A stretch of 64,000 nucleotides of DNA, from positions 107,279-171,278 of the forward strand of contig JABGQS010000003.1 of NCBI GenBank assembly GCA_018648645.1, in the 5' to 3' direction. The notes below the pieces were generated by a model. The model worked only from the letters and a program-made list of their open reading frames with translations. It was not told where the DNA came from and searched no databases. The position numbers were made by a program, and so were the translations under genes. Shown here one piece after another: positions 34,139 through 42,530 of the stretch. How positions within the stretch are numbered: position 1 is the stretch's first letter; each line of letters starts with the position of its first letter. The DNA comes from Clostridia bacterium. Lineage in GTDB: Bacteria > Bacillota > Clostridia > Christensenellales > SZUA-584.

Positions 34139-35122
34139 ATGAGTGAAATAACAGTAAGACAAGCGCTTAACGATGCGCTTAGAGAAGAGATGGAAATAGA
34201 TCCAACAGTGATTATAATGGGTTGCGATATAGCTGTGCGCGGCGGTCCGTTCGGTGTTACGCTCGGGCTGCTCGATCAGTTTGGACGCAAGAGAGTGAAA
34301 GATACGCCGATTTCGGAACCCGGGTTCACAGGCGCGGGCGTTGGTGCGGCAGCAACCGGTCTGCGGCCGATAGTCGAGATACTTTATTCTGATTGGCTGA
34401 CGCTGTGCACGGATCAAATTGTCAACATGGCAGCAAAAATGCGCTACATGTTTGGCGGAAAAGTGAACATGCCGCTGGTGATACGAGCACCGTTTGGCGC
34501 AGGAGGCGGCGTTGCAGCGCAGCATTCGCAGTCGTTTGAAGCGTGGTTTAACCATATACCGGGGTTAAAAGTAGTGGCTCCGATTACGCCGTATGACGTG
34601 AAAGGTATGCTGAAAGCGGCAATCCGCGACGACAACCCTGTCATGTTCTTCGAGCACAAACGCAGCTACCAAATCACGGGCGAAGTGCCGGATAACGAAG
34701 ACTACATCGTACCCTTCGGCAAAGCCGCTATTCGGCGCGAGGGCACAGACGTCACCATCGTCAGCTATTCGATGATGAGCATACGCGCGCAAAACGCCGC
34801 AGAAGAGCTTGCCAAACAAGGCATCAGCTGCGAGGTTATCGACTTGCGCTCCATCCTTCCGCTCGATTACGAAACGGTGATGAACTCTATCGCGAAAACA
34901 AACCGCGTTGTGGTTTGCCAGGAAGCGAACCTGCGCGGCGGGCTTGCTGCCGATATCGTTGCTGAAATTATCGACAGAGGGTTCGACTTGCTGGATGCAC
35001 CGCCGGTACGCGTGGGCGCGCCCAATGTGCCCATGCCATACAACGCAGGGCTCGAAGCGCTTTGCATACCCGACGAAGAGAATATCAAAGAGGCCGTGAT
35101 GAAGGTCATGAGCAACGACTAG
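34139..35122 (+). CDS. 2-oxoacid dehydrogenase E1 component, beta subunit (AcoB/PdhB-like)
   Basis: 327 aa. Typical segments are VRQALNDALREEM, GAAATGLRPIVEI (here VGAAATGLRPIVEILYSDWL), HSQSFEAWFNHIPGLKVVAPITPYDVKGML and VIDLRSILPLD. An in-frame start exists at 34124, but AGAGGAA is placed for the ATG at 34139 and the family begins with SEITVRQAL. It forms the alpha2beta2 E1 with the preceding subunit. The arrangement E1alpha, E1beta, E2 is that of acetoin and branched-chain complexes. No E3 (lipoamide dehydrogenase) gene follows. Confidence 0.92.
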   Translation: MSEITVRQALNDALREEMEIDPTVIIMGCDIAVRGGPFGVTLGLLDQFGRKRVKDTPISEPGFTGAGVGAAATGLRPIVEILYSDWLTLCTDQIVNMAAKMRYMFGGKVNMPLVIRAPFGAGGGVAAQHSQSFEAWFNHIPGLKVVAPITPYDVKGMLKAAIRDDNPVMFFEHKRSYQITGEVPDNEDYIVPFGKAAIRREGTDVTIVSYSMMSIRAQNAAEELAKQGISCEVIDLRSILPLDYETVMNSIAKTNRVVVCQEANLRGGLAADIVAEIIDRGFDLLDAPPVRVGAPNVPMPYNAGLEALCIPDEENIKEAVMKVMSND

Positions 35123-35137
35123 TGGAGGGGAATAACA

Positions 35138-36229
35138 ATGTCTAGAATAATGACACTCCCCAAAATTGGGGTTAATATGACAGAGGCCGTCGTTGACGAA
35201 TGGTTTGTAAAGCCGGGCGACGTGGTAGGTGAAGGCGACGCGATATTTTTGGCCGAGACAGACAAAGCAACACAGGAAATCTTCGCGACTGATTCAGGTA
35301 TTGTCGGCAAACTGATTGCAAACGAAGGCGACACCGTGCAAATCAACGAGCCGATAATGGTGCTGCTGGATGAGGGCGAGGAGTATGACGAAACCTCACC
35401 GATCGCTCAACCTGCCGTAACGGAAAAAGAAGAGGCAGCAGTAACAAAAGTGGTTATCGCCAAGCCGCAGACACCGGCTCCTATTAAAAGCACAGTAGGC
35501 GAACGCATCAAAATTTCGCCGCTCGCCAGAAAAACCGCAAAGGACGAGGGAATCGACATCTTAAGTCTCTCGCCAATTAAGCCGGGTAAACGCATCACAA
35601 AAAGCGATGTCCTGCGCTTGCGCGAAAGCGCACTTTCAACGAGAGTACAAAGAGGAGCCGTAACTGCTTCTTCAACCGCGCTGGATACGCTTACGATTAC
35701 CGTGAATGCAGACATGCTCGTTTCGCTTTGCCAAAAACTAAATGACAGCGGTGTCGCTGCGGGCAACGTAGACATAATCACAAAAGCCGCGGCGGTCGCA
35801 ATCAGAGAGCATGGGGCAGTGAACGGCTTTGCGGAGCAAATCAATATCGCGGTAGAAGCAGAGACAACTGAAGGGCTAAGCAATCCTGTTGTTATCGGGG
35901 CAGACAAGAAAACGGTAGCACAAATCAAAGCAGATGTTGACGCATCAGTATCAGTAGCAAGCGGAGCCAACTTCGCTGTTACCAATCTTGGAGCACTCGG
36001 AGTCGAAAGCCACGTACCTGCAAAAAGTATACTGAATTGCGCAACGCTGGCAATCGGTTGTGTCACAAAGGGCTTTGCAGCTGACGAGTTCGACAACCCG
36101 GTTGTAAGAAAGCAATTAAAGATGACGCTCGCGTTTGACGCCGACGTGATTGATCGCGCTGTCGCGGCAATGTTTATAATGCAAGTGCAAAAGCTGGTGG
36201 AAAACCCGATGCTGATGCTGGCGCTCTAG
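35138..36229 (+). CDS. E2 lipoyl acyltransferase with a degenerate active site
   Basis: 363 aa. The N-terminal lipoyl domain is intact (ETDKA, lipoyl Lys near residue 43). A peripheral E3/E1-binding domain follows (ISPLARKTAKDEGIDI). The C-terminal acyltransferase fold is recognisable (AAAVAIREHGAVNG, FAVTNLGALGVESHVP), but the catalytic motif normally written DHRVIDG reads DADVIDR: the His is Ala (near 335) and the Gly is Arg. The frame is intact and the gene is not otherwise decayed. It may keep its lipoyl-carrier and scaffold roles while lacking normal acyl transfer to CoA. GGAGGGG precedes the ATG. Confidence 0.88.
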   Translation: MSRIMTLPKIGVNMTEAVVDEWFVKPGDVVGEGDAIFLAETDKATQEIFATDSGIVGKLIANEGDTVQINEPIMVLLDEGEEYDETSPIAQPAVTEKEEAAVTKVVIAKPQTPAPIKSTVGERIKISPLARKTAKDEGIDILSLSPIKPGKRITKSDVLRLRESALSTRVQRGAVTASSTALDTLTITVNADMLVSLCQKLNDSGVAAGNVDIITKAAAVAIREHGAVNGFAEQINIAVEAETTEGLSNPVVIGADKKTVAQIKADVDASVSVASGANFAVTNLGALGVESHVPAKSILNCATLAIGCVTKGFAADEFDNPVVRKQLKMTLAFDADVIDRAVAAMFIMQVQKLVENPMLMLAL

Positions 36230-36276
36230 AACAAGAGACTCATTGAAACGAAACACAAACACAAAGGTGGATTAAT

Positions 36277-37035
36277 ATGAAGGTAGTCAGATATCGCAAA
36301 GACGGGCAAGACAACTACGGAGTACTCGAAGGGCAGACAGTCAAAGCTATCGCCGGCAAACCATACGAGAGAATCGCATACACGGGGGACACGGTGCCGC
36401 TCAGCGAAGTCAAGCTGCTTGCCCCGTGCGAGCCGGAGAAGATCATCGCAGTCGGGCTTAACTATTTAAGCCACGCCAAAGAGATCAACATGGAGATTCC
36501 CGATGTGCCGCTGCTTTTCTTCAAGCCCCCTTCGGCAATTATCAACCCGGGCGAGCCTATAGTGCGCCCGGTGCAATCTGCTCAAGTGGAGTACGAAGCC
36601 GAGCTTGCCGTCGTCATCAAAAAGCATGGTAAATACATCCCGCAGGAAGATGCGCAGGACTACATATTTGGATTCACGTGCTTGAACGATGTTACTGCCA
36701 GAGACCTTCAGTTCATCGAGTCACAGTGGGCGCGCTCCAAGGGCTTCGACACCTTTTGCCCATTTGGTCCTCACATAGAAACTGACTACGACTACAAAGG
36801 CAAACAAATCAAAGCAGTATTGAACGAAGAAGTTAAGCAAGACGCCAACACAGACGACTTTATCAACTCTGTCGAAATGCTTGTCAGCTACATCAGCACC
36901 ATAATGACATTAAAGCCGGGCGACGTCATCTCAACAGGCACGGCCGGCGGCATCGGGCCGATGGAAAGCGGGGACATGATTCGCGTCGAAATAGAAGGCA
37001 TAGGCGTTCTGGAAAACGAGGTGATCGATTTTTAA
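36277..37035 (+). CDS. Fumarylacetoacetate hydrolase (FAH) family protein
   Basis: 252 aa. Motifs are GLNYLSHAKE, LFFKPPSAIINPGEPI, the metal site EYEAELAVVI (ExE) and LNDVTARDLQ (Asp), and GFDTFCPFGPHI. Members hydrolyse C-C bonds of 2,4-diketo acids or isomerise/decarboxylate related compounds. In the non-phosphorylative L-rhamnose and L-fucose pathways an FAH protein splits 2,4-diketo-3-deoxy acids to pyruvate and lactate, and the SDRs upstream could make that substrate. AAAGGTGG stands before the ATG. It is the last gene before the rhamnose regulator promoter. Confidence 0.9.
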   Translation: MKVVRYRKDGQDNYGVLEGQTVKAIAGKPYERIAYTGDTVPLSEVKLLAPCEPEKIIAVGLNYLSHAKEINMEIPDVPLLFFKPPSAIINPGEPIVRPVQSAQVEYEAELAVVIKKHGKYIPQEDAQDYIFGFTCLNDVTARDLQFIESQWARSKGFDTFCPFGPHIETDYDYKGKQIKAVLNEEVKQDANTDDFINSVEMLVSYISTIMTLKPGDVISTGTAGGIGPMESGDMIRVEIEGIGVLENEVIDF

Positions 37036-37099
37036 AAGTATTTAATACTAAATAAAAATATGTGGGCATATGTTTCTTAACAGGAAATTCATATTTTGA

Positions 37100-37128
37100 T
37101 TGACAACGCAAATAAATAGTGGTAAACT
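37100..37128 (+). promoter_or_regulatory. Consensus-like promoter of the rhamnose locus
   Basis: TTGACA (37100-37105) and TAAACT (37123-37128) are 17 bases apart. Transcription would start near 37135, immediately before two operator copies. Confidence 0.85.
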
Positions 37129-37143
37129 GATTTCAATCGACTG

Positions 37144-37161
37144 GTTGGGATCAATCCCAAC
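37144..37161 (+). promoter_or_regulatory. Operator copy 1 (GTTGGGATCAATCCCAAC)
   Basis: An 18-bp inverted repeat with 8-bp arms around CA, just downstream of the start of transcription. Its centre is 33 bases from copy 2, close to three helical turns. Confidence 0.82.
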
Positions 37162-37176
37162 TAAAAAAACTAAGAT

Positions 37177-37194
37177 GTTGGGATCAATCCCAAA
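37177..37194 (+). promoter_or_regulatory. Operator copy 2 (TTGGGATCAATCCCAA core)
   Basis: The same 16-bp core as copy 1, placed between copy 1 and the TTG start of the LacI gene. Both sites would let the regulator repress its own gene and the operon behind it. Confidence 0.82.
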
Positions 37195-37212
37195 TATAGG
37201 GGTGCGAACGAA

Positions 37213-38229
37213 TTGTCTACCATATTGGATGTTGCAAAACTTGCCGGCGTATCAAGATCCACGGTGTCCCGTGTGATCAGCAACAATGGTGCTGTAAAGC
37301 CTGCAACACGCATTGCGGTAGAGAATGCAATCGAAGAGTTGGACTTTACACCAAGCTATTTTGCGCAAGGAATCAAAACCGGCAAAACAAAAACTCTGGC
37401 AATGATAGTCCCCGACTATTCCAACCTATACTATGGAGAAATGTTCAGGGGGCTTGAGCAAGTGGCCCTAAAGCACGGCTACATGGTAATGATATGCAAC
37501 ACGGACAAAAGCTCCACGCGGGAGCGCAGCTACACTGAAGAGTTGTTAAAGAGAAAAGTCGATGGTATTATATATAATACTTATAAGAGAAACAGTGAAA
37601 ACACACAGTACTTCATAAATTTATCAAAGAAAATGCCATTTGTGTTCATGGATCTTCTTCCTTGGGAAGACGAACATGTTCCATACGTTTTGACAGAAGG
37701 ATTCGAGAGCAGCAAAAAAGCGGTTAAGTACTTAGTCGAAAAGGGCAAAAAGCGCATCGGATACATCCGCATGCCCCCCTACATCAGCGTTGTACAGCAT
37801 CGTTATGCAGGGTACAAGCAAGGACTGATCGAATGCGGTATCGAGCCGGACGGAGATATAGTGTACCAGTGCCCAAACAACGAGGTGGGCAAAACGCATC
37901 TGGAAATCGGATATGAGGGCGCGCAGGCGCTGATGAGCAAATCCAGTCCGCCGGATGCCATCATGACATCGGTAGACATTATGGCGGTGGGTGCAATCAA
38001 GTATCTGAAAAAAGCGGGATACCATGTGCCCCACGACGTCGCAGTTCTCGGGTTTGACGACATCGCGTTGGCAACGGTTATCGAGCCAAACCTCACAACA
38101 ATTGCGCAGCCGACAAGAAGAATCGGAGAAGAGGCTGCAAAGATACTGATTGCCAAAATAAACGAGGAAGAGAACGTGAAAGACCAAATCATGTTTGAGC
38201 CGGAGTTCATCATTCGCCAAAGCACATAA
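37213..38229 (+). CDS. LacI-family regulator of the rhamnose locus
   Basis: 338 aa from TTG at 37213, with AGGGGTG upstream. The helix-turn-helix is TILDVAKLAGVSRSTVSRVISN, with hinge FTPSYFAQGIKTG. The sensor domain has TLAMIVPDYSNLYYGEMF, MTSVDIMAVGAIKYL and VLGFDDIALATVIEPNLTTI. The two TTGGGAT operators lie directly in front and a third variant lies at 42479, so the gene is probably autoregulated. The effector may be L-rhamnose or a breakdown product. The ATG of the mutarotase follows 21 bases after its stop. Confidence 0.93.
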   Translation: MSTILDVAKLAGVSRSTVSRVISNNGAVKPATRIAVENAIEELDFTPSYFAQGIKTGKTKTLAMIVPDYSNLYYGEMFRGLEQVALKHGYMVMICNTDKSSTRERSYTEELLKRKVDGIIYNTYKRNSENTQYFINLSKKMPFVFMDLLPWEDEHVPYVLTEGFESSKKAVKYLVEKGKKRIGYIRMPPYISVVQHRYAGYKQGLIECGIEPDGDIVYQCPNNEVGKTHLEIGYEGAQALMSKSSPPDAIMTSVDIMAVGAIKYLKKAGYHVPHDVAVLGFDDIALATVIEPNLTTIAQPTRRIGEEAAKILIAKINEEENVKDQIMFEPEFIIRQST

Positions 38230-38250
38230 GGATTTTTTAGGAGAGACATT

Positions 38251-38580
38251 ATGAGTAAAAGATATTGCATCATTATCGAAGTGAAGCAAGCGCATATAAA
38301 AGAATACATTGAAATACACAAACAGCCGTGGCAGCAAATGCTGGAAGCCATTCGAGACGCCGGCATCAAAGATGAGATCATATACTTCCATAAGAACCAA
38401 TCAATCATCTTTATGGAATGCGACGATTTTGAATACAGCAACGTGAAACTGCGAGCGACAGAGATTTGCAAAAAGTGGGACGAGAAGCTGGTCCCATGGT
38501 TCGAGGACGTGGATGTCGCGTTCCCCGAGAAGATATTCGACTTAAATCAGCAGCTAGACGGAGAGCTGCTCGATTACTAA
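38251..38580 (+). CDS. rhaM: L-rhamnose mutarotase
   Basis: A 109-aa protein of the RhaM/DUF718 family, which interconverts the alpha and beta anomers of L-rhamnose. The family pattern is seen in KQAHIKEYIEIHKQPWQQMLEAIRDAGI (with the His and Tyr of the active site region), YFHKNQSIIFMECDDFE and KKWDEKLVPWFED near the end. The length is standard (about 104 aa in E. coli). AGGAGAG precedes the ATG. It lies between the regulator and the ABC transporter, ahead of rhamnose isomerases and kinase in the same direction, which supports the assignment. Confidence 0.9.
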   Translation: MSKRYCIIIEVKQAHIKEYIEIHKQPWQQMLEAIRDAGIKDEIIYFHKNQSIIFMECDDFEYSNVKLRATEICKKWDEKLVPWFEDVDVAFPEKIFDLNQQLDGELLDY

Positions 38581-38622
38581 TAGTTTTATGTTTCCCAAAA
38601 AAAAAGTATAGGAGGAAGAGAA

Positions 38623-39777
38623 ATGTTAAAAGGTAAAAAGGTATTAGCTGTAGTAGCACTGATGCTGGTAATGGTTATGGTGTTTGTAGCATGTACACCG
38701 GCAGCAGCACCTGCAGAGGACGTAGCGGATGACGCTATGGACGATGCAGAAGACGTAGTTGACGAAGTAGTTGACGAAGCAGTAGACGAAGTAGTTGATG
38801 AGGGTCCTGCTACATGGACATCGGAAGCTGGAATCGTGTATAACAAAGTCGCAAAAGAAGACATCGTTATCGGATTCAACAACGGTTCAATAACTGTTGA
38901 CTTCCTAAGAATGGTTGGCGAGAACACGGTTGAGGTTGCTGAAAGAGAAGGCATCAAAATTGTTATGACTGAGTCTAACTTTGATGCAGAGCAGATACTA
39001 CCGAACACGGACAACCTTCTTGCACAGGGCGCAAACATCATTATCGACTTTAATGTTAATGCTGAAATCGGCGGAAACTTGGTTGACTACTGTGCTGAAA
39101 AGGGAGTTCCTGTAATCGGCGTAGACGTTGTGTATCCTTCACCAACTACAGACGAAGTTTCTTGGTTCTTTGGTGCAAATAACCAAATGGCCGGCGAAAC
39201 TGCTGGTATGGGACTTGCTGAAGGCGTTAAAGAAAGATGGGGCGGAGAAATTGACCAACTCGTACTTCTTTTCAACTCTGAGAATGGCCCAGCTGTTAAA
39301 CTAAGATGTTCTGAAATGCAAACAGGTTTGATTGCAGGCGGAATTGACGTACCAGACGACAAAGTTACTTGGATCGAACTAGGCGGTGGCGGATCAGACA
39401 CAACTGTTGCAGCTAACGAAAAGTTCACTGACTGGTTAGCGGCACATCCAGACATGACAAAAATTTGCGTTGGAACAGTTAATACAGAAACTGGTCAAGG
39501 CGTTTTCTCGGCTGCTGTTACTTCAGGCAGAACAGAAGACGTAATGCTTGCAACAAACAACAATGGCAACCAGACATTGGCTGCTTGGGAAACTGAAGAC
39601 GCTATTGCATGGCTTGGTGGCGTAGTATACAATCCTGGTTCATACGGTGAGTATCTCATCCCGTTGTGCATTTCGATTCTTGCCGGCGAAAATCCGGACA
39701 AAATGACAACAATGGATCATGATTTCCTAACGATGGAAGACATTGACGCTGTTAAAGCAGAAATGGGCGTTGAGTAA
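38623..39777 (+). CDS. Sugar-binding lipoprotein of the second ABC transporter (probably rhamnose)
   Basis: 384 aa. The signal peptide (VLAVVALMLVMVMVFV) ends in lipobox VFVAC. A strongly acidic linker of repeated Asp-Glu-Val-Val units (about residues 30-61) leads to a periplasmic-binding-protein type 1 domain (IVIGFNNGSITVDFLRM, NLLAQGANIIIDFNVN, GVDVVYPSPTTDE, MLATNNNGNQTLAAW). It captures the sugar at the cell surface. AGGAGG precedes the ATG. Unlike in the first transporter, the binding protein is the first of the three transporter genes and is separated from the ATPase by a strong hairpin. Confidence 0.92.
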   Translation: MLKGKKVLAVVALMLVMVMVFVACTPAAAPAEDVADDAMDDAEDVVDEVVDEAVDEVVDEGPATWTSEAGIVYNKVAKEDIVIGFNNGSITVDFLRMVGENTVEVAEREGIKIVMTESNFDAEQILPNTDNLLAQGANIIIDFNVNAEIGGNLVDYCAEKGVPVIGVDVVYPSPTTDEVSWFFGANNQMAGETAGMGLAEGVKERWGGEIDQLVLLFNSENGPAVKLRCSEMQTGLIAGGIDVPDDKVTWIELGGGGSDTTVAANEKFTDWLAAHPDMTKICVGTVNTETGQGVFSAAVTSGRTEDVMLATNNNGNQTLAAWETEDAIAWLGGVVYNPGSYGEYLIPLCISILAGENPDKMTTMDHDFLTMEDIDAVKAEMGVE

Positions 39778-39810
39778 CAAAGACGCAGAATTAACAGAAC
39801 AGTAGTTACA

Positions 39811-39846
39811 AGCCGCTGCAGACCGGGTTTTCGGTCTGCAGCGGCT
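39811..39846 (+). terminator. 15-bp perfect hairpin between binding protein and ATPase
   Basis: AGCCGCTGCAGACCG pairs with CGGTCTGCAGCGGCT around GGTTTT. The T-run comes only 13 bases later (39860-39865). It is likely a partial terminator or mRNA 3' stabiliser allowing more binding protein than ATPase and permease. Confidence 0.7.
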
Positions 39847-39904
39847 ATAAACTCAAAATTTTTTGCTCATTTTTTTTGGGCAGCAATATAATTTTGGAGG
39901 GAAC

Positions 39905-41404
39905 ATGAGTAACGAATATATACTTCAAATGAAGCAAGTGGTGAAACAGTTTCCGGGGGTTCTAGCACTAGATAAGGTTGACCTCGATGTTAAACCTGCA
40001 GAAGTCATGGCAATAATAGGCGAAAACGGCGCAGGTAAATCAACTTTGATGAAGATAATCTCGGGTGCTTTTACAGCAGATACCGGGCAAGTTGTTTTAG
40101 ACGGACAAGTTATACCAAGCAGCATGAAACCCAAAGACAGACTGGATATAGGAATCGCAATTATTTATCAGGAGCTTAATTATCTTGATGAGATGACGAT
40201 ATCTGAGAATCTGTTTATGGGACGCACCCTTACAAAAGGTCCACTCAAGGTTGTGAACTACAAAAGGATGTTTGAAGAATCAAAAAAATTATTAAAAGAA
40301 TTTAACATGGACTATAGCCCGAGAACGCTTATGAAAAGCTTGTCAGTTGCTGAAAAGCAGATGATTGAGATTCTTAGGGCAGTATCGAAAGACGTTAAAG
40401 TGCTCATTATGGACGAGCCAACGTCTTCGTTAAACGAGGTAGAAACGAGAAGACTCTTTGAATTTATTGTCGATTTGCGAGCAAAGGGTGTCTCGATACT
40501 ATACATTTCGCATAAACTAGAAGAAGTTTTTGAGCTCGCGGACAGAGTACAGGTTATGAGAGACGGCAAAAACGTTGGAGTCAGGACAATATCAGAGACT
40601 GACACAAACGAGCTTGTAACGCTTATGGTGGGCAGAGAAATAACGGACATGTATCCAAAAGAAGACAATGAAATCGGGCAGACAGTATTAAGCGTTAAAA
40701 ACCTTAGCTGCCATTTTGCAAAGAACATTTCGTTTGACGTAAGAAAGGGCGAAGTGCTGGGTCTTTTCGGGCTTGTGGGCTCGGGACGTGTTGAAGCCAT
40801 GGAAGGGCTTCTTGGAATAAAAGGAATTGACTCCGGCGAAATAACGCTTGAGGGAGAAGTAATAAAGATAAGGAATCCTATTGAAGCCAAGGGATATGGG
40901 ATAGGTTATATACCTAGCGACAGGAAGAAAGAAGGTCTGGTGCTGATAAATACGGTAAGAAATAATCTTACAGTGACAGTACTCAACGAAGTAAGCCGCG
41001 GTGGTGTTTTGAGCTCTGCCAAAGAGAATAAGTACAGCGATACCTGGATAGGCAAACTTGGCATAAAAACACCTTCGAGGAATACCGAAATAGATTCTCT
41101 CTCGGGCGGCAATCAACAAAAGGTTGTAATAGCAAAATGGCTGCTAACCAATCCGAAAGTATTGATTATGAACGACCCAACAAGAGGAATTGATGTTGGG
41201 GCAAAGGTAGAGATATACAAAGTAATGGAAGAGTTATGTAAGGAAGGTATATCTATAATAATGGTTTCGTCAGAACTACCTGAAACCATGGGTATTACAG
41301 ACAGAATGGTGGTATTTGCTGACGGAAGAGTCGTAGCTGAAATGGACCGGAGCGATTATAACCAAAAAGATATTTTAAAGTTGGCTGTGGGAGGTAATGA
41401 TTGA
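39905..41404 (+). CDS. Sugar ABC transporter ATP-binding protein (two NBDs)
   Basis: A 499-aa tandem ATPase of the RbsA/RhaT-type group. The first NBD has GENGAGKST, signature SLSVAEKQM and LIMDEPTSSL; the second has GLVGSGRVE and LSGGNQQKV with MNDPTRGIDVG. The Asp in MNDPTRG replaces the usual Glu of Walker B, which is common in the second NBD of this family (compare FDEP in the first transporter). GGAGGG fixes the ATG at 39905; the frame is open to 39863. The stop shares one base with the permease ATG. Confidence 0.93.
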   Translation: MSNEYILQMKQVVKQFPGVLALDKVDLDVKPAEVMAIIGENGAGKSTLMKIISGAFTADTGQVVLDGQVIPSSMKPKDRLDIGIAIIYQELNYLDEMTISENLFMGRTLTKGPLKVVNYKRMFEESKKLLKEFNMDYSPRTLMKSLSVAEKQMIEILRAVSKDVKVLIMDEPTSSLNEVETRRLFEFIVDLRAKGVSILYISHKLEEVFELADRVQVMRDGKNVGVRTISETDTNELVTLMVGREITDMYPKEDNEIGQTVLSVKNLSCHFAKNISFDVRKGEVLGLFGLVGSGRVEAMEGLLGIKGIDSGEITLEGEVIKIRNPIEAKGYGIGYIPSDRKKEGLVLINTVRNNLTVTVLNEVSRGGVLSSAKENKYSDTWIGKLGIKTPSRNTEIDSLSGGNQQKVVIAKWLLTNPKVLIMNDPTRGIDVGAKVEIYKVMEELCKEGISIIMVSSELPETMGITDRMVVFADGRVVAEMDRSDYNQKDILKLAVGGND

Positions 41405-42399
41405 TGAGTAAAGATGTATTGAGGATGAATGAGAAACGAACATTTAAGAATGTGATTTTGGACATGGGAACTACCTTAAGTTTGCTTATAGCACTGATAT
41501 TGCTCGGCATAGTATGGAGTTCCATGACAGAATTCTTTTTAACCGGACAAAATATCATGAACCTGCTTATGTTTGCCAGTGTTATGGCAATCAGGGCGTC
41601 AGGATTGACGGTAGCCATGATATCGGGAGGACTTGACCTATCACAGAACGCTACCGGTGCTTTGACAGCAATTGTCTGTGCATTAGCACTAGAGGCAGGA
41701 GCGCCTTGGGTGGTTATTCTATTCATGGTGATAGGGCTTGGTCTCGTACTAGGTGGTGTTAACGCATCACTCGTAACTTTTGCAAAGATTCCTGCGTTTA
41801 TTACAACGCTTGCAACAATGCTTATTTTTAGAGGTGTAGCTTGGCTGCTATCTCCAAAAACCATTATGATTATGAACAAGAATTTGACTAACATTGGCAG
41901 AGGCAGGATAGGTGAGGGAGAATGGGCATTCCCTTACATAGCTATAATCGCCATTGTAATATTGGGTCTTACCTACTTTATATTAAACTTTACGGCGTTC
42001 GGACGAAAAGTATATATGGTTGGCGGAAATAAGGAAGCCAGTTATTTATCAGGTATCAGCAGCAACAAAGTTACTTTTATTGCATTTGTGTTCAGCGGAC
42101 TTATGGGCGCTATCGCAGGATCGCTGCTTTCCTTCCAGGTTGGAGCGGCACTTCCGCAGGCAAGCCAAGGGACAGAGATGATTCCTATCGCTGCCGTAAT
42201 ACTTGGCGGTGTAGGTCTTTCCGGCGGCAAGGGTAAGGTCTCAGGCACAATACTTGCTGTACTTATTATGCTTGTAATCAGAAACGGTTTACAGCTGCAA
42301 AGTATTCCGAGCAAAGTCGAATGGGTTGTTACAGGCTGTGTACTCTTGGTAGCAGTATTTATAGACGTTATCAGAAGCGGAGAACTCAGGAAAAAATAG
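41404..42399 (+). CDS. Sugar ABC transporter permease
   Basis: A 331-aa membrane permease of the ribose/rhamnose family. Several hydrophobic helices (LSLLIALILLGIVW, ALTAIVCALALEAG, VVILFMVIGLGLVLGG) surround VAMISGGLDLSQNATG and the coupling loop GRKVYMVGGNKEASYLSGI; VILGGVGLSGGKGKV lies near the end. The ATG overlaps the ATPase stop by one base, with GGGAGG upstream. It closes the three-gene transporter, and a long hairpin follows. The substrate is inferred to be L-rhamnose from the neighbours. Confidence 0.92.
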   Translation: MSKDVLRMNEKRTFKNVILDMGTTLSLLIALILLGIVWSSMTEFFLTGQNIMNLLMFASVMAIRASGLTVAMISGGLDLSQNATGALTAIVCALALEAGAPWVVILFMVIGLGLVLGGVNASLVTFAKIPAFITTLATMLIFRGVAWLLSPKTIMIMNKNLTNIGRGRIGEGEWAFPYIAIIAIVILGLTYFILNFTAFGRKVYMVGGNKEASYLSGISSNKVTFIAFVFSGLMGAIAGSLLSFQVGAALPQASQGTEMIPIAAVILGGVGLSGGKGKVSGTILAVLIMLVIRNGLQLQSIPSKVEWVVTGCVLLVAVFIDVIRSGELRKK

Positions 42400-42414
42400 A
42401 CAGTATTTTAGGCA

Positions 42415-42450
42415 AGGTTTTGCACCCAAGACACTTTGGGTGCAAAACCT
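42415..42450 (+). terminator. 15-bp perfect hairpin after the permease
   Basis: AGGTTTTGCACCCAA pairs with TTGGGTGCAAAACCT around GACACT. A run of ten T lies further on (42462-42471). It probably ends or attenuates the transporter transcript. Confidence 0.65.
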
Positions 42451-42478
42451 CATATTAACGCTTTTTTTTTAATAAAAG

Positions 42479-42494
42479 TTGGGATTGATACCAA
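42479..42494 (+). promoter_or_regulatory. Operator copy 3 (TTGGGATTGATACCAA)
   Basis: A variant of the 37144 and 37177 operators: same TTGGGAT half, with ATACCAA as the other half. It lies between the transporter hairpin and the SGNH hydrolase gene, suggesting a second promoter under the LacI regulator of 37213. Confidence 0.7.
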
Positions 42495-42530
42495 CTTTTC
42501 AGAACATGATGCTTTTCTAAGGAGATGCCA

